Shown here piece by piece: positions 37,776 through 46,312 of a stretch of 64,000 nucleotides of DNA (position 1 is the first letter of the stretch; the number at the start of each line of letters is the position of its first letter). Source of the DNA: an uncultured Muribaculum sp. (GTDB taxonomy: Bacteria; Bacteroidota; Bacteroidia; Bacteroidales; Muribaculaceae); assembly GCA_910587665.1 (NCBI GenBank), contig CAJUMZ010000018.1:3841-67840 (forward strand), written 5' to 3'. The notes under the pieces were generated by a model, which was given only the letters and a program-made list of their open reading frames with translations, searched no databases and was not told where the DNA came from. A program made the position numbers and the translations under genes.

Positions 37776-38651
37776 ATGTTACTATCAATGACCGGATTTG
37801 GCAAATCTGTTGCCCAGATCCCAAACAAGAAAATCACAGTGGAGATTAAATCGCTGAACAGCAAGCAACTTGACATCTCGTCGCGTGTGCCTGCCGCTTT
37901 CCGCGAGAAAGAACTCGAATTCCGTAATCTCATCGCCTCGCGCCTCGAAAGAGGTAAGGTCGATTTCCAGATATATGCCGAGTCGGTAGGTGTGGAGACG
38001 ACCGTGTCGCTCAATATACCCCTTATGGCGGCATACAAGGCTCAGGTTGAAGAGATGGCGCGTCAGCTCGGTCTTGCATGGCCTGATGACTGGTATGGGG
38101 TGCTGTTGCGTTTTCCGGAGACAGTCAAAAGTGAATTGCCCGCAGCTCTTTCGGAAGAGGACTCGGCTGTGCTGATGAAAGCCGTAGGTGAAGCTATCGA
38201 CGGTCTTATGCAGTTCAGGGCAAAGGAAGGTATAAAGCTGACGGAATTTTTTACCCGTCGCATCGAAAACATACGACAGTTGCTTGCGGGGGTCGAACCG
38301 TTTGAAAAAGAGCGTGTCGCCAAAATACGTGCCCGTATCGAGGAAAACCTGTCCAAGATCGACGGAGTGTCGTTTGACAAAAACCGCCTTGAACAGGAGA
38401 TGATATTTTATATCGAGAAACTTGACGTCAATGAAGAGAAACAGCGTCTTGCCCAGCATCTGAACTACTTTATGGAAACAATGGACGGAGCTTCCGGACA
38501 GGGCAAGAAACTCGGCTTTATCAGTCAGGAGATGGGTCGTGAAATCAATACGCTCGGCTCTAAATCCAACCATGCCGAAATGCAGAAGATTGTAGTCAGG
38601 ATGAAGGATGAGCTTGAGCAGATAAAGGAGCAGGTGCTTAATGTGATGTGA
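37776..38651 (+). CDS. YicC family endoribonuclease
   Basis: This 291-residue protein is a YicC family member; E. coli YicC has been reported to be an endoribonuclease acting on RNA such as RyhB. It has the family start MLLSMTGFGKS, the NSKQLDISSRVP motif, the helical middle (FFTRRIENIRQLLAGVEPF) and the strongly conserved C-terminus GKKLGFISQEMGREINTLGSKS. It starts the plus-strand operon with gmk and nadD, an arrangement (yicC next to gmk) common across bacteria. Confidence 0.94.
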   Translation: MLLSMTGFGKSVAQIPNKKITVEIKSLNSKQLDISSRVPAAFREKELEFRNLIASRLERGKVDFQIYAESVGVETTVSLNIPLMAAYKAQVEEMARQLGLAWPDDWYGVLLRFPETVKSELPAALSEEDSAVLMKAVGEAIDGLMQFRAKEGIKLTEFFTRRIENIRQLLAGVEPFEKERVAKIRARIEENLSKIDGVSFDKNRLEQEMIFYIEKLDVNEEKQRLAQHLNYFMETMDGASGQGKKLGFISQEMGREINTLGSKSNHAEMQKIVVRMKDELEQIKEQVLNVM

Positions 38652-38658
38652 TTTTACG

Positions 38659-39228
38659 ATGGCAGGCAAGATCATAATATTATCGGCGCCGTCAGGCTGC
38701 GGAAAATCAACGATTATCAATGCGCTGCTTGAGCGCGGGGATATCGACATGCAGTTTTCCATCTCGGCGACAAGCCGTAAGCCGCGTGGTGAAGAGAAGC
38801 ATGGTGTGCATTATTACTTCCTCTCGGAAGATGAGTTCCGTGACAAGATAGCACGTGATGAGTTTGTCGAGTATGAAGAGGTGTATGCAGGGCGTTTCTA
38901 TGGCACATTAAAGAGTGAGATCGACCGCATCACTTCCGACGGGCATAATGTGGTGCTTGACATAGATGTAAAAGGCGCTATGAACGTAAAGCGACTTTAC
39001 GGCGAGAGGGCTCTCGCCCTGTTTATCATGCCCCCTTCTGTTAATGAGCTGCGCAGGCGGCTTGAGGGCAGGGCGACCGACGCTCCGGAGGTCATCGACG
39101 AGCGTGTGCGTAAGGCTGAATATGAAATCGGGTTTGCGCCGCGTTATGACGCCACCGTTGTCAACGATGACCTCGCGACAGCAATCGAGGATACCCACGA
39201 GGTGATAACCGAATTTCTGTCAAGGTGA
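38659..39228 (+). CDS. gmk: Guanylate kinase
   Basis: Gmk phosphorylates GMP to GDP. The 189-residue kinase has the P-loop IILSAPSGCGKSTI (5-18), the GMP-binding SATSRKPRGEEKHGVHYYF, and EYEEVYAGRFYGT. The size is normal. It starts 7 bp after yicC. Its TGA stop overlaps the GTG start of nadD, so the two are probably translationally coupled. Confidence 0.97.
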   Translation: MAGKIIILSAPSGCGKSTIINALLERGDIDMQFSISATSRKPRGEEKHGVHYYFLSEDEFRDKIARDEFVEYEEVYAGRFYGTLKSEIDRITSDGHNVVLDIDVKGAMNVKRLYGERALALFIMPPSVNELRRRLEGRATDAPEVIDERVRKAEYEIGFAPRYDATVVNDDLATAIEDTHEVITEFLSR

Positions 39229-39815
39229 AACCCACAGCTGTAATAGGGGTGCTCGGAGGCTCGTTTAATCCTGTCCATTCCGGACATCTGATGCTTGCCT
39301 CCTATATTGCACAGTTTGGACCTGTGGATTCGGTGGCTTTGATGCTTTCGCCATGTAACCCGTTGAAACGTGATGTAGAGATGGAATCCGATTCCGATCG
39401 CTTTGCCATGCTAAGTCTTGCATGTGAGTGCTCAGGAGTGGTGACTGCCGATGATACGGAGTTGTCGATGCCACGCCCGTCATATACCATTGACACATTG
39501 AACAGGCTTGCCGAAAGCAATCCGGATGTAAGGTACAAATTGATAATAGGCAGTGACAATTGGGCGATATTCAACCGTTGGCGCGCGTCGGAGGAGATTC
39601 TTGATCGATTTGGTGTGATCGTCTATCCCCGTCGCGGATATCCTGTGGATAATATCGACGAACAACGAGTGGAAGTGATAGATGCGCCTATGATTGACCT
39701 GTCATCCACTTTTATAAGAGAAAGTATAGCCCGAGGAAAGGATATGAACTATTTCCTGCCTCCGGGGGTATATAGGTATATATGTCAACATCATCTTTAT
39801 GGTAGTGAATTATGA
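39225..39815 (+). CDS. nadD: Nicotinate-nucleotide adenylyltransferase
   Basis: NadD adenylylates nicotinate mononucleotide in NAD synthesis. The 196-residue protein starts at GTG, since the family N-terminus VIGVLGGSFNPVHSGHL lies directly after it and no ATG is nearer. GGSFNPVHSGH is the nucleotidyltransferase motif, and the C-terminal DLSSTFIRE gives the ISSTxIR motif. It overlaps gmk by 4 bp at its start and the DUF5063 gene by 4 bp at its end. Confidence 0.95.
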   Translation: MKPTAVIGVLGGSFNPVHSGHLMLASYIAQFGPVDSVALMLSPCNPLKRDVEMESDSDRFAMLSLACECSGVVTADDTELSMPRPSYTIDTLNRLAESNPDVRYKLIIGSDNWAIFNRWRASEEILDRFGVIVYPRRGYPVDNIDEQRVEVIDAPMIDLSSTFIRESIARGKDMNYFLPPGVYRYICQHHLYGSEL

Positions 39816-40333
39816 GCAATTCGATAATCAACAATAACGCCCTTGCATTCATGGCGTTGTGTAATGAATATTGTCAGGCGCTTGAAAACGCGCGAGAAAT
39901 GGAGCGTGATGATTTCGTCGCCTCTATGTTGCGGCTGTTGCCACGCATCTATATCTCGGCTACTGATGTAAATGTTGATGCTGCCGCTATAGAAGAGCCG
40001 TATATAGCCGGCTCCCTGGAAGAAGATTACTATGACGCCGTAAGGCGAAACGTGGAGAACCTTCTCGGTCCTGACGATACGTATCTTGAAGTGTTTGAGG
40101 AGGATATGAAATACTCCGACACTCCGATCGCCGCTTCTATTTCGGAAGGACTTGCCGACATATTCCAGGTGCTGTATAATTTCCTGGAGACGGTAAAAGA
40201 TGTGCCTGAGGAGTTGATAGCAATGGGACTTGTTGCCGTCAAGGAGGATTTCGGTGCTTACTGGAGCCGTATATTATGTAATGTGCTCCGCGCTCTGAAT
40301 CATGTGCGCTATAACGGCATGCCTTCCGATTAA
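39812..40333 (+). CDS. DUF5063 domain-containing protein
   Basis: This 173-residue acidic, mostly helical soluble protein matches my memory of DUF5063 proteins of Bacteroidota, with no known function. Visible features are the helical start FMALCNEYCQALENA, a DDTYLEVFEEDM stretch, and a C-terminal WSRILCNVLRALNHV. It overlaps the nadD stop by 4 bp (ATGA), so it is the fourth gene of the yicC-gmk-nadD operon. Confidence 0.8.
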   Translation: MSNSIINNNALAFMALCNEYCQALENAREMERDDFVASMLRLLPRIYISATDVNVDAAAIEEPYIAGSLEEDYYDAVRRNVENLLGPDDTYLEVFEEDMKYSDTPIAASISEGLADIFQVLYNFLETVKDVPEELIAMGLVAVKEDFGAYWSRILCNVLRALNHVRYNGMPSD

Positions 40334-40337
40334 CGGA

Positions 40338-40706
40338 TTACGAGAGTGTTTTGCCGAATGGCATGAACGCAAGTCCGGCAAGCTTGAAATGCTGGACTCC
40401 GAACGGTATTCCTATTATCGTGATACAGAAAAGTATGCCAAAGCCCAGATGGGTTAGTGCGATAGGAATGCCTCCCACAAACCACCATATTATATTCATG
40501 ATCAGGTTAAGGCATCCGTTTGATGTCGGTGCGTCGAGTACCTTGGTGCCAAACGGCACGAGCGCTACTCCGGCAAGTTTGAGCGTCTGAAGTCCAAACG
40601 GTATGCCTATTATTGTGAGCATCATGGCGAGACTTGACACGACATATTCGACGGCGACAAAGAAGCCGCCGAAAACAATCCAGATGATGTTGAGAAACAG
40701 ATTCAT
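40338..40706 (-). CDS. YccF family inner-membrane protein
   Basis: This 122-residue membrane protein has two tandem copies of the YccF (DUF307) unit: NIIWIVFGGFFVAVEYV..TIIGIPFGLQTLKLAGVALVPFG and NIIWWFVGGIPIALTHL..TIIGIPFGVQHFKLAGLAFMPFG are recognisably repeats. Its role is unknown. It converges on the DUF5063 gene with 4 bp between stops. A minus-strand -7 box TACATTTG (plus 40736-40743) lies 29 bp before its ATG. Confidence 0.9.
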   Translation of the reverse strand: MNLFLNIIWIVFGGFFVAVEYVVSSLAMMLTIIGIPFGLQTLKLAGVALVPFGTKVLDAPTSNGCLNLIMNIIWWFVGGIPIALTHLGFGILFCITIIGIPFGVQHFKLAGLAFMPFGKTLS

Positions 40707-40735
40707 ATGTTTGATTGTAAATAATTATTGTACTG

Positions 40736-40815
40736 CAAATGTACCGATTCTTTCCCGAATGGATGAAATTTCTTGTGTTGAAAGTTGCAAAATTCAACAA
40801 TAATCTCTATCTTTG
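40736..40815. promoter_or_regulatory. Divergent promoters: yccF (-) and short transcript (+)
   Basis: On the minus strand TACATTTG (plus 40736-40743) faces yccF. On the plus strand TATCTTTG (40808-40815) is an exact -7 box with GTTG at 40784-40787, 20 bp upstream in the -33 position. It starts the short unit ending at the 41043 terminator. Confidence 0.55.
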
Positions 40816-40821
40816 TGTTAT

Positions 40822-41086
40822 AAGAACAAAGGCAAGAGAGCCGAAGATATACCACATCAAAGTAGATTGGGAAACTCATCAATTTTATATGAAATACCGA
40901 GACAAGCTTAGTCGGCTGATGGCGGGCCCCAACCGCTTTTCGGAGCGGTGGCTAATAACCCAGGCGGATTACAAAGGCTGGCGAGCACTCAAATCCTGTC
41001 ATTCGGAGTTTCATCGCATCCTTTGGTGTGGTCCTATAAAGTAGAGACTGTCTCGTAAGCTTTTACGATGCAGTCTCTTACTTTTT
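40822..41086 (+). ncRNA. Candidate small transcript (ncRNA or microprotein mRNA)
   Basis: This stretch between yccF and the trp operon has a promoter box (40808-40815) at one end and a strong intrinsic terminator (41043-41086) at the other, giving a predicted RNA of about 260 nt. It holds a hairpin ACCGCT-tttcgg-AGCGGT near 40932-40949. An ORF of 51 codons with an ATG at 40889 (MKYRDKLSRLMAG start, Arg/Lys/Trp-rich, ending CGPIK) stops just at the terminator base. I do not recognise the RNA or the peptide. Nothing in it matches 6S, tmRNA, RNase P RNA or SRP RNA signatures that I know. Confidence 0.45.
41043..41086 (+). terminator. Intrinsic terminator
   Basis: AGAGACTG (41043-41050) pairs with CAGTCTCT (41071-41078), and inside it TCGTAA pairs with TTACGA around GCTT. 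A T-rich tail (TACTTTTT) follows on the plus strand. It could also act weakly for the converging trp operon. Confidence 0.85.
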
Positions 41087-41099
41087 AGATGTTGTCGTA

Positions 41100-41885
41100 T
41101 TATTTGCCGATTGCGGAGAGAAGACGGTTGACAGCCTCCGAGTGGCTCTCCGGGCTTGATTCAAGGCATTTTATGAAAAATGAACCGATTATAGCTCCTG
41201 AAGAGTAGCGGCAAGCCTCATGGTATGTTGCGGGATTGGATATTCCGAAGCCTATCAAGCGCTCATGTTTCAGGTTAAGGCTGTCAATGTGACGGAAGTA
41301 ATCAAGTTGCTCTTCGTTGAATTTTTCTTTTGTGCCGGTGGTTGATGCCGACGATACCATGTATATGAATCCGTCGCAATTCTCGTCGATGAGCCTTATG
41401 CGTTCATCTGATGTTTCCGGGGTTATGAGCATTATTACCGGTATGTCATATTTCTCACACAATACCTTATACTCGGCAATGTATTCGGCAAAAGGCAGAT
41501 CAGGGATGATCAAACCGTCAATGCCGGCTTGCCTGCATCTCTTGAATAACGGTTCGATGCCATATTGCATCATTGGGTTGAGATATCCCATAAGTATCAT
41601 CGGTATTTCGGGCTGTCTCTTACGTGCTTCTTCGACTTGTGACAAAAGCAATTCGAGGGTCATGCCGTTGCGTAAGGCTACCGATGAACTATGCTGTATC
41701 ACGGGACCGTCGGCGATCGGATCGGAAAATGGGATGCCTACCTCTATCATATCCACGCCTCTGAGCGCGAGCGAGTCAATTACATCTACCGTAGATGCAA
41801 GGGTGGGGAATCCTGCTGTGAAATATACTGAAAGGATGTCAGATTTTTTTCTCCCAAAAAGGTGTTGTATTCGGTTCATGTTCAT
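41100..41885 (-). CDS. trpA: Tryptophan synthase alpha subunit
   Basis: TrpA cleaves indole-3-glycerol phosphate to indole and G3P; indole passes to TrpB. The 261-residue TIM barrel has the catalytic Glu in VDMIEVGIPFSDPIADGPVI, the catalytic Asp in LIIPDLPFAEY, and the phosphate loop GFGISNPAT. It is the last gene of the operon and overlaps the end of trpF by about 47 nt in another frame, an unusually long overlap. A nearby second ATG (codon 3) does not remove the overlap. Confidence 0.96.
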   Translation of the reverse strand: MNMNRIQHLFGRKKSDILSVYFTAGFPTLASTVDVIDSLALRGVDMIEVGIPFSDPIADGPVIQHSSSVALRNGMTLELLLSQVEEARKRQPEIPMILMGYLNPMMQYGIEPLFKRCRQAGIDGLIIPDLPFAEYIAEYKVLCEKYDIPVIMLITPETSDERIRLIDENCDGFIYMVSSASTTGTKEKFNEEQLDYFRHIDSLNLKHERLIGFGISNPATYHEACRYSSGAIIGSFFIKCLESSPESHSEAVNRLLSAIGK

Positions 41886-42543
41886 TGAATTTACGTAGTG
41901 AAAGTATAAAATTTATTAGTTTGTTGATATCTTTGATTCCGGGTGAAGTCTCAAATCTGCTGTTGATATCTATTCCTGCCATTCCGGGGCGTACAGCCTT
42001 GACAATTGCGTCTACGTCGTCGGGACCTATGCCGCCACTGAGGAGATACGGAGTGTCAAGATTGTATGATTCAAGACTGCTCCAATCAAACTTTTTACCG
42101 CTTCCGCCATGAGAGGCGCTTTGGGTGTCAAACAGAAACATGTCAACCGCCTCTTCATAGGATGAAACGTTATCGAAATCGTTATTATTCCCGATACCAA
42201 AAGCCTTGAACACTGTATAACCACGTCGTTTTAGTCTCAGGCACTGTTCCGGCGATTCCGACCCGTGAAGCTGCACTATTTTAATGCTATAGTCGGTGCA
42301 TACTGATATAATATACTCATCCGGCTTGTCGACGAAAACACCGACGGGGCGGATAAATGGAGGCAATGACTTTACTGCATCGGGATTCAGGGATGATGCG
42401 TCGCGAGGCGATTCTTTATGGAAAATGAAGCCCATAAGCATAGGGGTGAGTGATGCCACGGCAAGTATGTTTTCCGGTTCGCGCATACCACACACTTTTA
42501 TCATCATGTCGGCGTGACACGGTTTTGCTTTTTCAGATCCCAT
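41839..42543 (-). CDS. trpF: Phosphoribosylanthranilate isomerase
   Basis: TrpF opens the phosphoribosylanthranilate ring to CdRP. The family N-terminus MIKVCGMREPENI starts at codon 14 (42504), so the true start may be there rather than at 42543; the longer start would overlap trpC by 11 nt. Catalytic Cys in KVCGM, VGVFVDKP, VQLHGSE and LSGGIGPDDV with GIDINSRFE are all present. The C-terminus runs on about 15 residues past the usual helix, into the trpA coding region. Confidence 0.95.
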   Translation of the reverse strand: MGSEKAKPCHADMMIKVCGMREPENILAVASLTPMLMGFIFHKESPRDASSLNPDAVKSLPPFIRPVGVFVDKPDEYIISVCTDYSIKIVQLHGSESPEQCLRLKRRGYTVFKAFGIGNNNDFDNVSSYEEAVDMFLFDTQSASHGGSGKKFDWSSLESYNLDTPYLLSGGIGPDDVDAIVKAVRPGMAGIDINSRFETSPGIKDINKLINFILSLRKFNEHEPNTTPFWEKKI

Positions 42544-43318
42544 TAATAAATTCTTTTAGTGCATTTCCCGGAAATTGTCGGCTCATAAAACGCTCACCGA
42601 TAAGAAATCCGTCGAATCCCGCTTCGCGGAGGCGTCTTAACTCTTTGGGCGATGAAATACCGCTTTCCGCTATCTTGGTTATATCGGCAGGCAGTTCTGA
42701 TATAAGACGTAGTGATATATTGGTATCGGTCTTGAATGAGGTGAGGTCACGATTGTTGATTCCCACCATGTCGGCTTCCGGGATAAACTTGTCAAGATCT
42801 GCGGTAGTATGGAGTTCAAGAAGAACTTCCATGCCAAGCTTATGGGCAAGTGATGTAAATCGTGTGATCTCGTCAAATGACAATACCGCCGCGATCAGCA
42901 ATATGGCTGAAGCTCCAAATATACGCGCTTCATAGATCTGGCGTTCGTCGATGATGAAATCCTTGCGAAGCAAGGGTAATTGGGTACATTCCGCAGCAAG
43001 TGCGAGATCGCTCAACGCTCCTCCGAAATATGCAGCGTCGGTTAGCACCGAGCATGCTGCTGCTCCTGCCGCCTCGTAGGCGGGTATGATTTCATTTACG
43101 AGAGCGAGCGGGTGTATCTCTCCTTTTGATGGCGAGCGGCGTTTGAATTCCGCAATTATGCCGGAGTCGCTTTCCTTTATGGCGGCTTTCATTGATGCCG
43201 GAGGGTTGAGGAAAATGTGTGACATAAGTTCCGTAAGCCGGTTACTGCCCTTGGCGTTTAATGCCGCGATCTCACGACGTTTATTGTCGATAATATCTTG
43301 TAAAATGTTGCTATTCAT
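42533..43318 (-). CDS. trpC: Indole-3-glycerol phosphate synthase
   Basis: TrpC closes the indole ring from CdRP. The 261-residue barrel shows ILQDIIDNKRREIA at the start, the catalytic Lys motif IIAEFKRRSPSKG, the Lys of LLRKDFIID, MEVLLELHT, the Glu motif VGINNRDLTSFKTD, and AESGISSPKEL. It lies 7 bp after trpD and is not fused to trpF, unlike in enterobacteria. Confidence 0.97.
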   Translation of the reverse strand: MNSNILQDIIDNKRREIAALNAKGSNRLTELMSHIFLNPPASMKAAIKESDSGIIAEFKRRSPSKGEIHPLALVNEIIPAYEAAGAAACSVLTDAAYFGGALSDLALAAECTQLPLLRKDFIIDERQIYEARIFGASAILLIAAVLSFDEITRFTSLAHKLGMEVLLELHTTADLDKFIPEADMVGINNRDLTSFKTDTNISLRLISELPADITKIAESGISSPKELRRLREAGFDGFLIGERFMSRQFPGNALKEFINGI

Positions 43319-43325
43319 TATTATT

Positions 43326-44321
43326 TCAGCTATTAAGTTCTACAAAACGGTTAAAGCATTTTTGTGCGTTGCCACTACGTATCGAATGATCGGCGCGCTT
43401 GATCGCGTCTTCGATGGATAACGCGGGGTTTAGGGTGGTGAGAGCGAATGCCGCATTTACCACAACGCAATTGTGTTGCGCCGCGGTAGCCTTGCCTTTC
43501 AGTATGTTGTCAAATATCACGGCTGCCTCTTCCGGCGTTTCCCCGCCTGAGAGAGCTTCCTGAGGTGCACGGGAGAAACCCAGTTCCTCCGGTGTATAGA
43601 TCCTGTCTTCTCCATTACCCGATACTTTGAATGGCGAGGTGAGTGATATCTCGTCATAGCCGTCGAGCGAATGTACAATCGTGCAGTTTACACCTTCTTT
43701 TTGAGCTATATAGTTGTAAAGCCTCATAAGCTTGAGATTGTACACACCGAGCAAACGGTATTTGGGCATCGTAGGGTTTACAAGCGGGCCAAGCATGTTG
43801 AAAAAAGTCCTGACTCCAAGCATTTTTCTTGCCGATGCCACACTTTTCAACGCCGGACTGAAGAATGGCGCATGAAGATAGGCTACGCCGCTCTCATCAA
43901 GCGAGCGGAGCAACCGGTCACTGTCGGCGGTGAATTTTACACCATGCTGTTCAAGTACGTTTGACGCTCCGGAAATTGAGCTTGCTCCGTAATTACCGTG
44001 TTTCACAACCTTTTCGCCTGTCCCGGCAACTACAAAACATGATGCGGTGGAAATGTTGAATGTGTTTTTACCGTCGCCTCCGGTTCCCACGATATCTATT
44101 GCCTTTACATCGCCGAGATCTACATGCCTGCGACGTTCAAGCAGTGCGTCGCGAAAACCACTCAGTTCATCAAGCGTAATACTCCGCATCAGATATACCG
44201 TCATGAATGCCGACAGCTGGGAGTCGTTATATTTACAGTCGGCGATATTCAACAGCACGTCGCGGGCTTCTTCTCGTGACAGGCTTTTATGTTCAAAAAG
44301 CTTTTCCAATATATTTTTCAT
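43326..44321 (-). CDS. trpD: Anthranilate phosphoribosyltransferase
   Basis: TrpD transfers phosphoribose from PRPP to anthranilate. The 331-residue class IV transferase has the PRPP loop VGTGGDGKNTFNIST (about 81-95), KHGNYGASSISGASNVLEQHGV, and the metal-binding DGYDEISLTSP. The length is normal, and it is separate from the TrpG glutaminase, which is encoded just upstream. Confidence 0.97.
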   Translation of the reverse strand: MKNILEKLFEHKSLSREEARDVLLNIADCKYNDSQLSAFMTVYLMRSITLDELSGFRDALLERRRHVDLGDVKAIDIVGTGGDGKNTFNISTASCFVVAGTGEKVVKHGNYGASSISGASNVLEQHGVKFTADSDRLLRSLDESGVAYLHAPFFSPALKSVASARKMLGVRTFFNMLGPLVNPTMPKYRLLGVYNLKLMRLYNYIAQKEGVNCTIVHSLDGYDEISLTSPFKVSGNGEDRIYTPEELGFSRAPQEALSGGETPEEAAVIFDNILKGKATAAQHNCVVVNAAFALTTLNPALSIEDAIKRADHSIRSGNAQKCFNRFVELNS

Positions 44322-44326
44322 ATCGT

Positions 44327-44890
44327 TTAGTGATTTAACCAGTTTGACAATATAGTCAGCCCGTCAGGAGTCATGATCGATTCGGGATGAAACTGTACGC
44401 CTCTTACGTCGTATGACTTGTGGCGTATTGCCATGACTTCGCCCTCGTCGCTTAGTGCCGTCACTTCAAGTGAGTCAGGGAGTGACCCACGGTCTACCAC
44501 CCAGGAGTGATACCTTCCAACCTTTATGCGATCGGGCAATCCTTTGAATATATAGTCATCGGTTGTTATTGTAATTGTTGATTGTATGCCGTGGAATACA
44601 TCAGTCAGATTGCGCAGCCTTGCTCCAAAACGCTCTCCTATAGCCTGCTCGCCTAGGCATATGCCTAATATCGGCTTGCTTTCGGCATAAATCCGGAGCA
44701 ATTCGGGCAATATCCCGGCTTCGGAAGGAACGCCCGGTCCGGGAGATATTATAATCTTGTCAAATGCTTTGATCGCCTCAAGTGAAATTTCGTCGTTGCG
44801 GCATACCTCCGGGGAGAATCCGAACTGACGCGCGGCATGCACTATATTATATGTAAACGAATCGTAATTGTCAAGTATAAGTAGCCTCAT
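44327..44890 (-). CDS. trpG: Anthranilate synthase glutamine amidotransferase component
   Basis: TrpG supplies ammonia from glutamine to TrpE. The 187-residue class I amidotransferase opens with LLILDNYDSFTYN and has ISPGPGVPSEAG, the nucleophile in GICLGEQAIGE (the family usually has GVCLGHQ; here Glu replaces His next to the nucleophile elbow), GRYHSW, and the His-Glu pair GVQFHPESIMT. It is the third gene of the operon. Confidence 0.96.
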   Translation of the reverse strand: MRLLILDNYDSFTYNIVHAARQFGFSPEVCRNDEISLEAIKAFDKIIISPGPGVPSEAGILPELLRIYAESKPILGICLGEQAIGERFGARLRNLTDVFHGIQSTITITTDDYIFKGLPDRIKVGRYHSWVVDRGSLPDSLEVTALSDEGEVMAIRHKSYDVRGVQFHPESIMTPDGLTILSNWLNH

Positions 44891-44901
44891 AGCGGTAATG
44901 T

Positions 44902-46308
44902 TTAATGTCCGAATGTTTCTGCATATCTTACTGCATTCACGAGCGCGCCGAGCTTGTTGTTTGTTTCCTGTAACTCACTTTCAGGATTGGAATGTGCAAC
45001 GATTCCGGCTCCTGCCTGGGAGTAAAGTTTCCCTCCATGGCTGAGAAAACTGCGTATGGTTATCGCCTGGTTAAGGTTGCCGTTGAAGCCTATAAACCCG
45101 ATGCATCCTCCGTAAATCATGCGGTTGTGTGGCTCGATTTCGTCGATGAGTTGCATTGCCTTTACCTTTGGCGCTCCGCTAAGAGTTCCGGCAGGGAATG
45201 TCCCGGCATAAAGATTGAATACATCCGCATCATCCGGTAAGGTTGCCTTTACTCTTGACACCATGTGTATGACATGGGAATAGTATTGTATCTGCTTAAG
45301 AAATTCGATTTCCACTTTCCCGCCACTGCGTGAAAGGTCATTGCGAGCAAGGTCTACAAGCATTATGTGTTCGGCATTTTCCTTGGAATCGGCAAGCAGG
45401 GCTTGTGCAAGCTCGCGGTCGCGCATGTCATCTCCGGTCCGCCGGAATGTGCCTGCTATCGGGTCAATACAGGCATGGTTCCCTTCAACACGCAGGTGTG
45501 TCTCGGGTGATGACCCGAATATACGGAAACTCCCAAAATCGAAGTAAAACAGGTAAGGGGAGGGATTTACACAACGCAACGCGCGGTATACGTTAAACTC
45601 ATCACCAATGAACGGTTGGCTGAAACGTCGAGAAAGTACAATCTGAAACACATCTCCCCGCATGGCGTGTCGTATGCCTTCTTTCACCATTTCCATATAT
45701 TGGCTGTCGGTGATCGAGGAGGTGGCGTCACCTGTAAGTTTGAACGGATATTGGGCTATATTGTTGTTGCATATGATGCTTAACAGCTCTTCGATACGTG
45801 ATTCTTCTCCATCATAAAGATGTTCATACACAGTCATCTGATTTTTATAATGATTTACGCATATTACAAACCGGTACAATACGTATTTCATGTCGGGTAT
45901 GCCATCAAAGCAGTTGTCATGCTTGTTTATGGCGACCTTGTCAAAATAGCGTACGCAATCATATGCAGTATAGCCAAACATGCCGTTGGCATCATTACAT
46001 ACGTTGCCTGACAGCTTGAATGACTCTACATATTCTTTCAGACGTTTCATTATATCGGTTTTATCTACAATGGGGAGGGCTTCGGCGTGTCTGCCGGGGT
46101 ATTCGGCGATTGTCGATCCTCCGGTTACAGAGAATGAAGCAATCGGATTTATGCCTATATAACTGACGGAGTTTTGCGATGTGTGGTAATCAGAACTTTC
46201 GAGAAGTGCCGACTCCGGGAAAAGATCGCGTATTTTAAGATATATGCCTACCGGTGTCTCAAGGTCGGCAGGGATTATGCGTGAGATTACATTGATATTG
46301 TGTGTCAT
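44902..46308 (-). CDS. trpE: Anthranilate synthase component I
   Basis: TrpE converts chorismate to anthranilate. I chose the ATG at 46308 (468 residues), just after the trpB stop, over an ATG at 46335 that would overlap trpB. The N-terminal feedback site has the LLES motif (SALLESSDYHTSQ). The chorismate-binding domain shows FQIVLSRRFSQPF, IAGTFRRTGDD, HIMLVDLARNDLSRSG, FPAGTLSGAPKVKAMQLIDE and YGGCIGFIGFNG. Feedback by tryptophan is thus likely, in addition to the leader attenuator. Confidence 0.96.
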   Translation of the reverse strand: MTHNINVISRIIPADLETPVGIYLKIRDLFPESALLESSDYHTSQNSVSYIGINPIASFSVTGGSTIAEYPGRHAEALPIVDKTDIMKRLKEYVESFKLSGNVCNDANGMFGYTAYDCVRYFDKVAINKHDNCFDGIPDMKYVLYRFVICVNHYKNQMTVYEHLYDGEESRIEELLSIICNNNIAQYPFKLTGDATSSITDSQYMEMVKEGIRHAMRGDVFQIVLSRRFSQPFIGDEFNVYRALRCVNPSPYLFYFDFGSFRIFGSSPETHLRVEGNHACIDPIAGTFRRTGDDMRDRELAQALLADSKENAEHIMLVDLARNDLSRSGGKVEIEFLKQIQYYSHVIHMVSRVKATLPDDADVFNLYAGTFPAGTLSGAPKVKAMQLIDEIEPHNRMIYGGCIGFIGFNGNLNQAITIRSFLSHGGKLYSQAGAGIVAHSNPESELQETNNKLGALVNAVRYAETFGH

Positions 46309-46312
46309 GATT

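Noticed and set aside
37785..38762. 325-codon minus-strand frame covering yicC
   Set aside because: It is antisense to yicC and gmk, whose conserved motifs are unbroken; no promoter-like start fits the minus frame.
40739..41044. 101-codon plus frame from 40739
   Set aside because: It begins before the promoter box at 40808, so the full frame would not be on the predicted transcript; only the 51-codon part from 40889 is considered.
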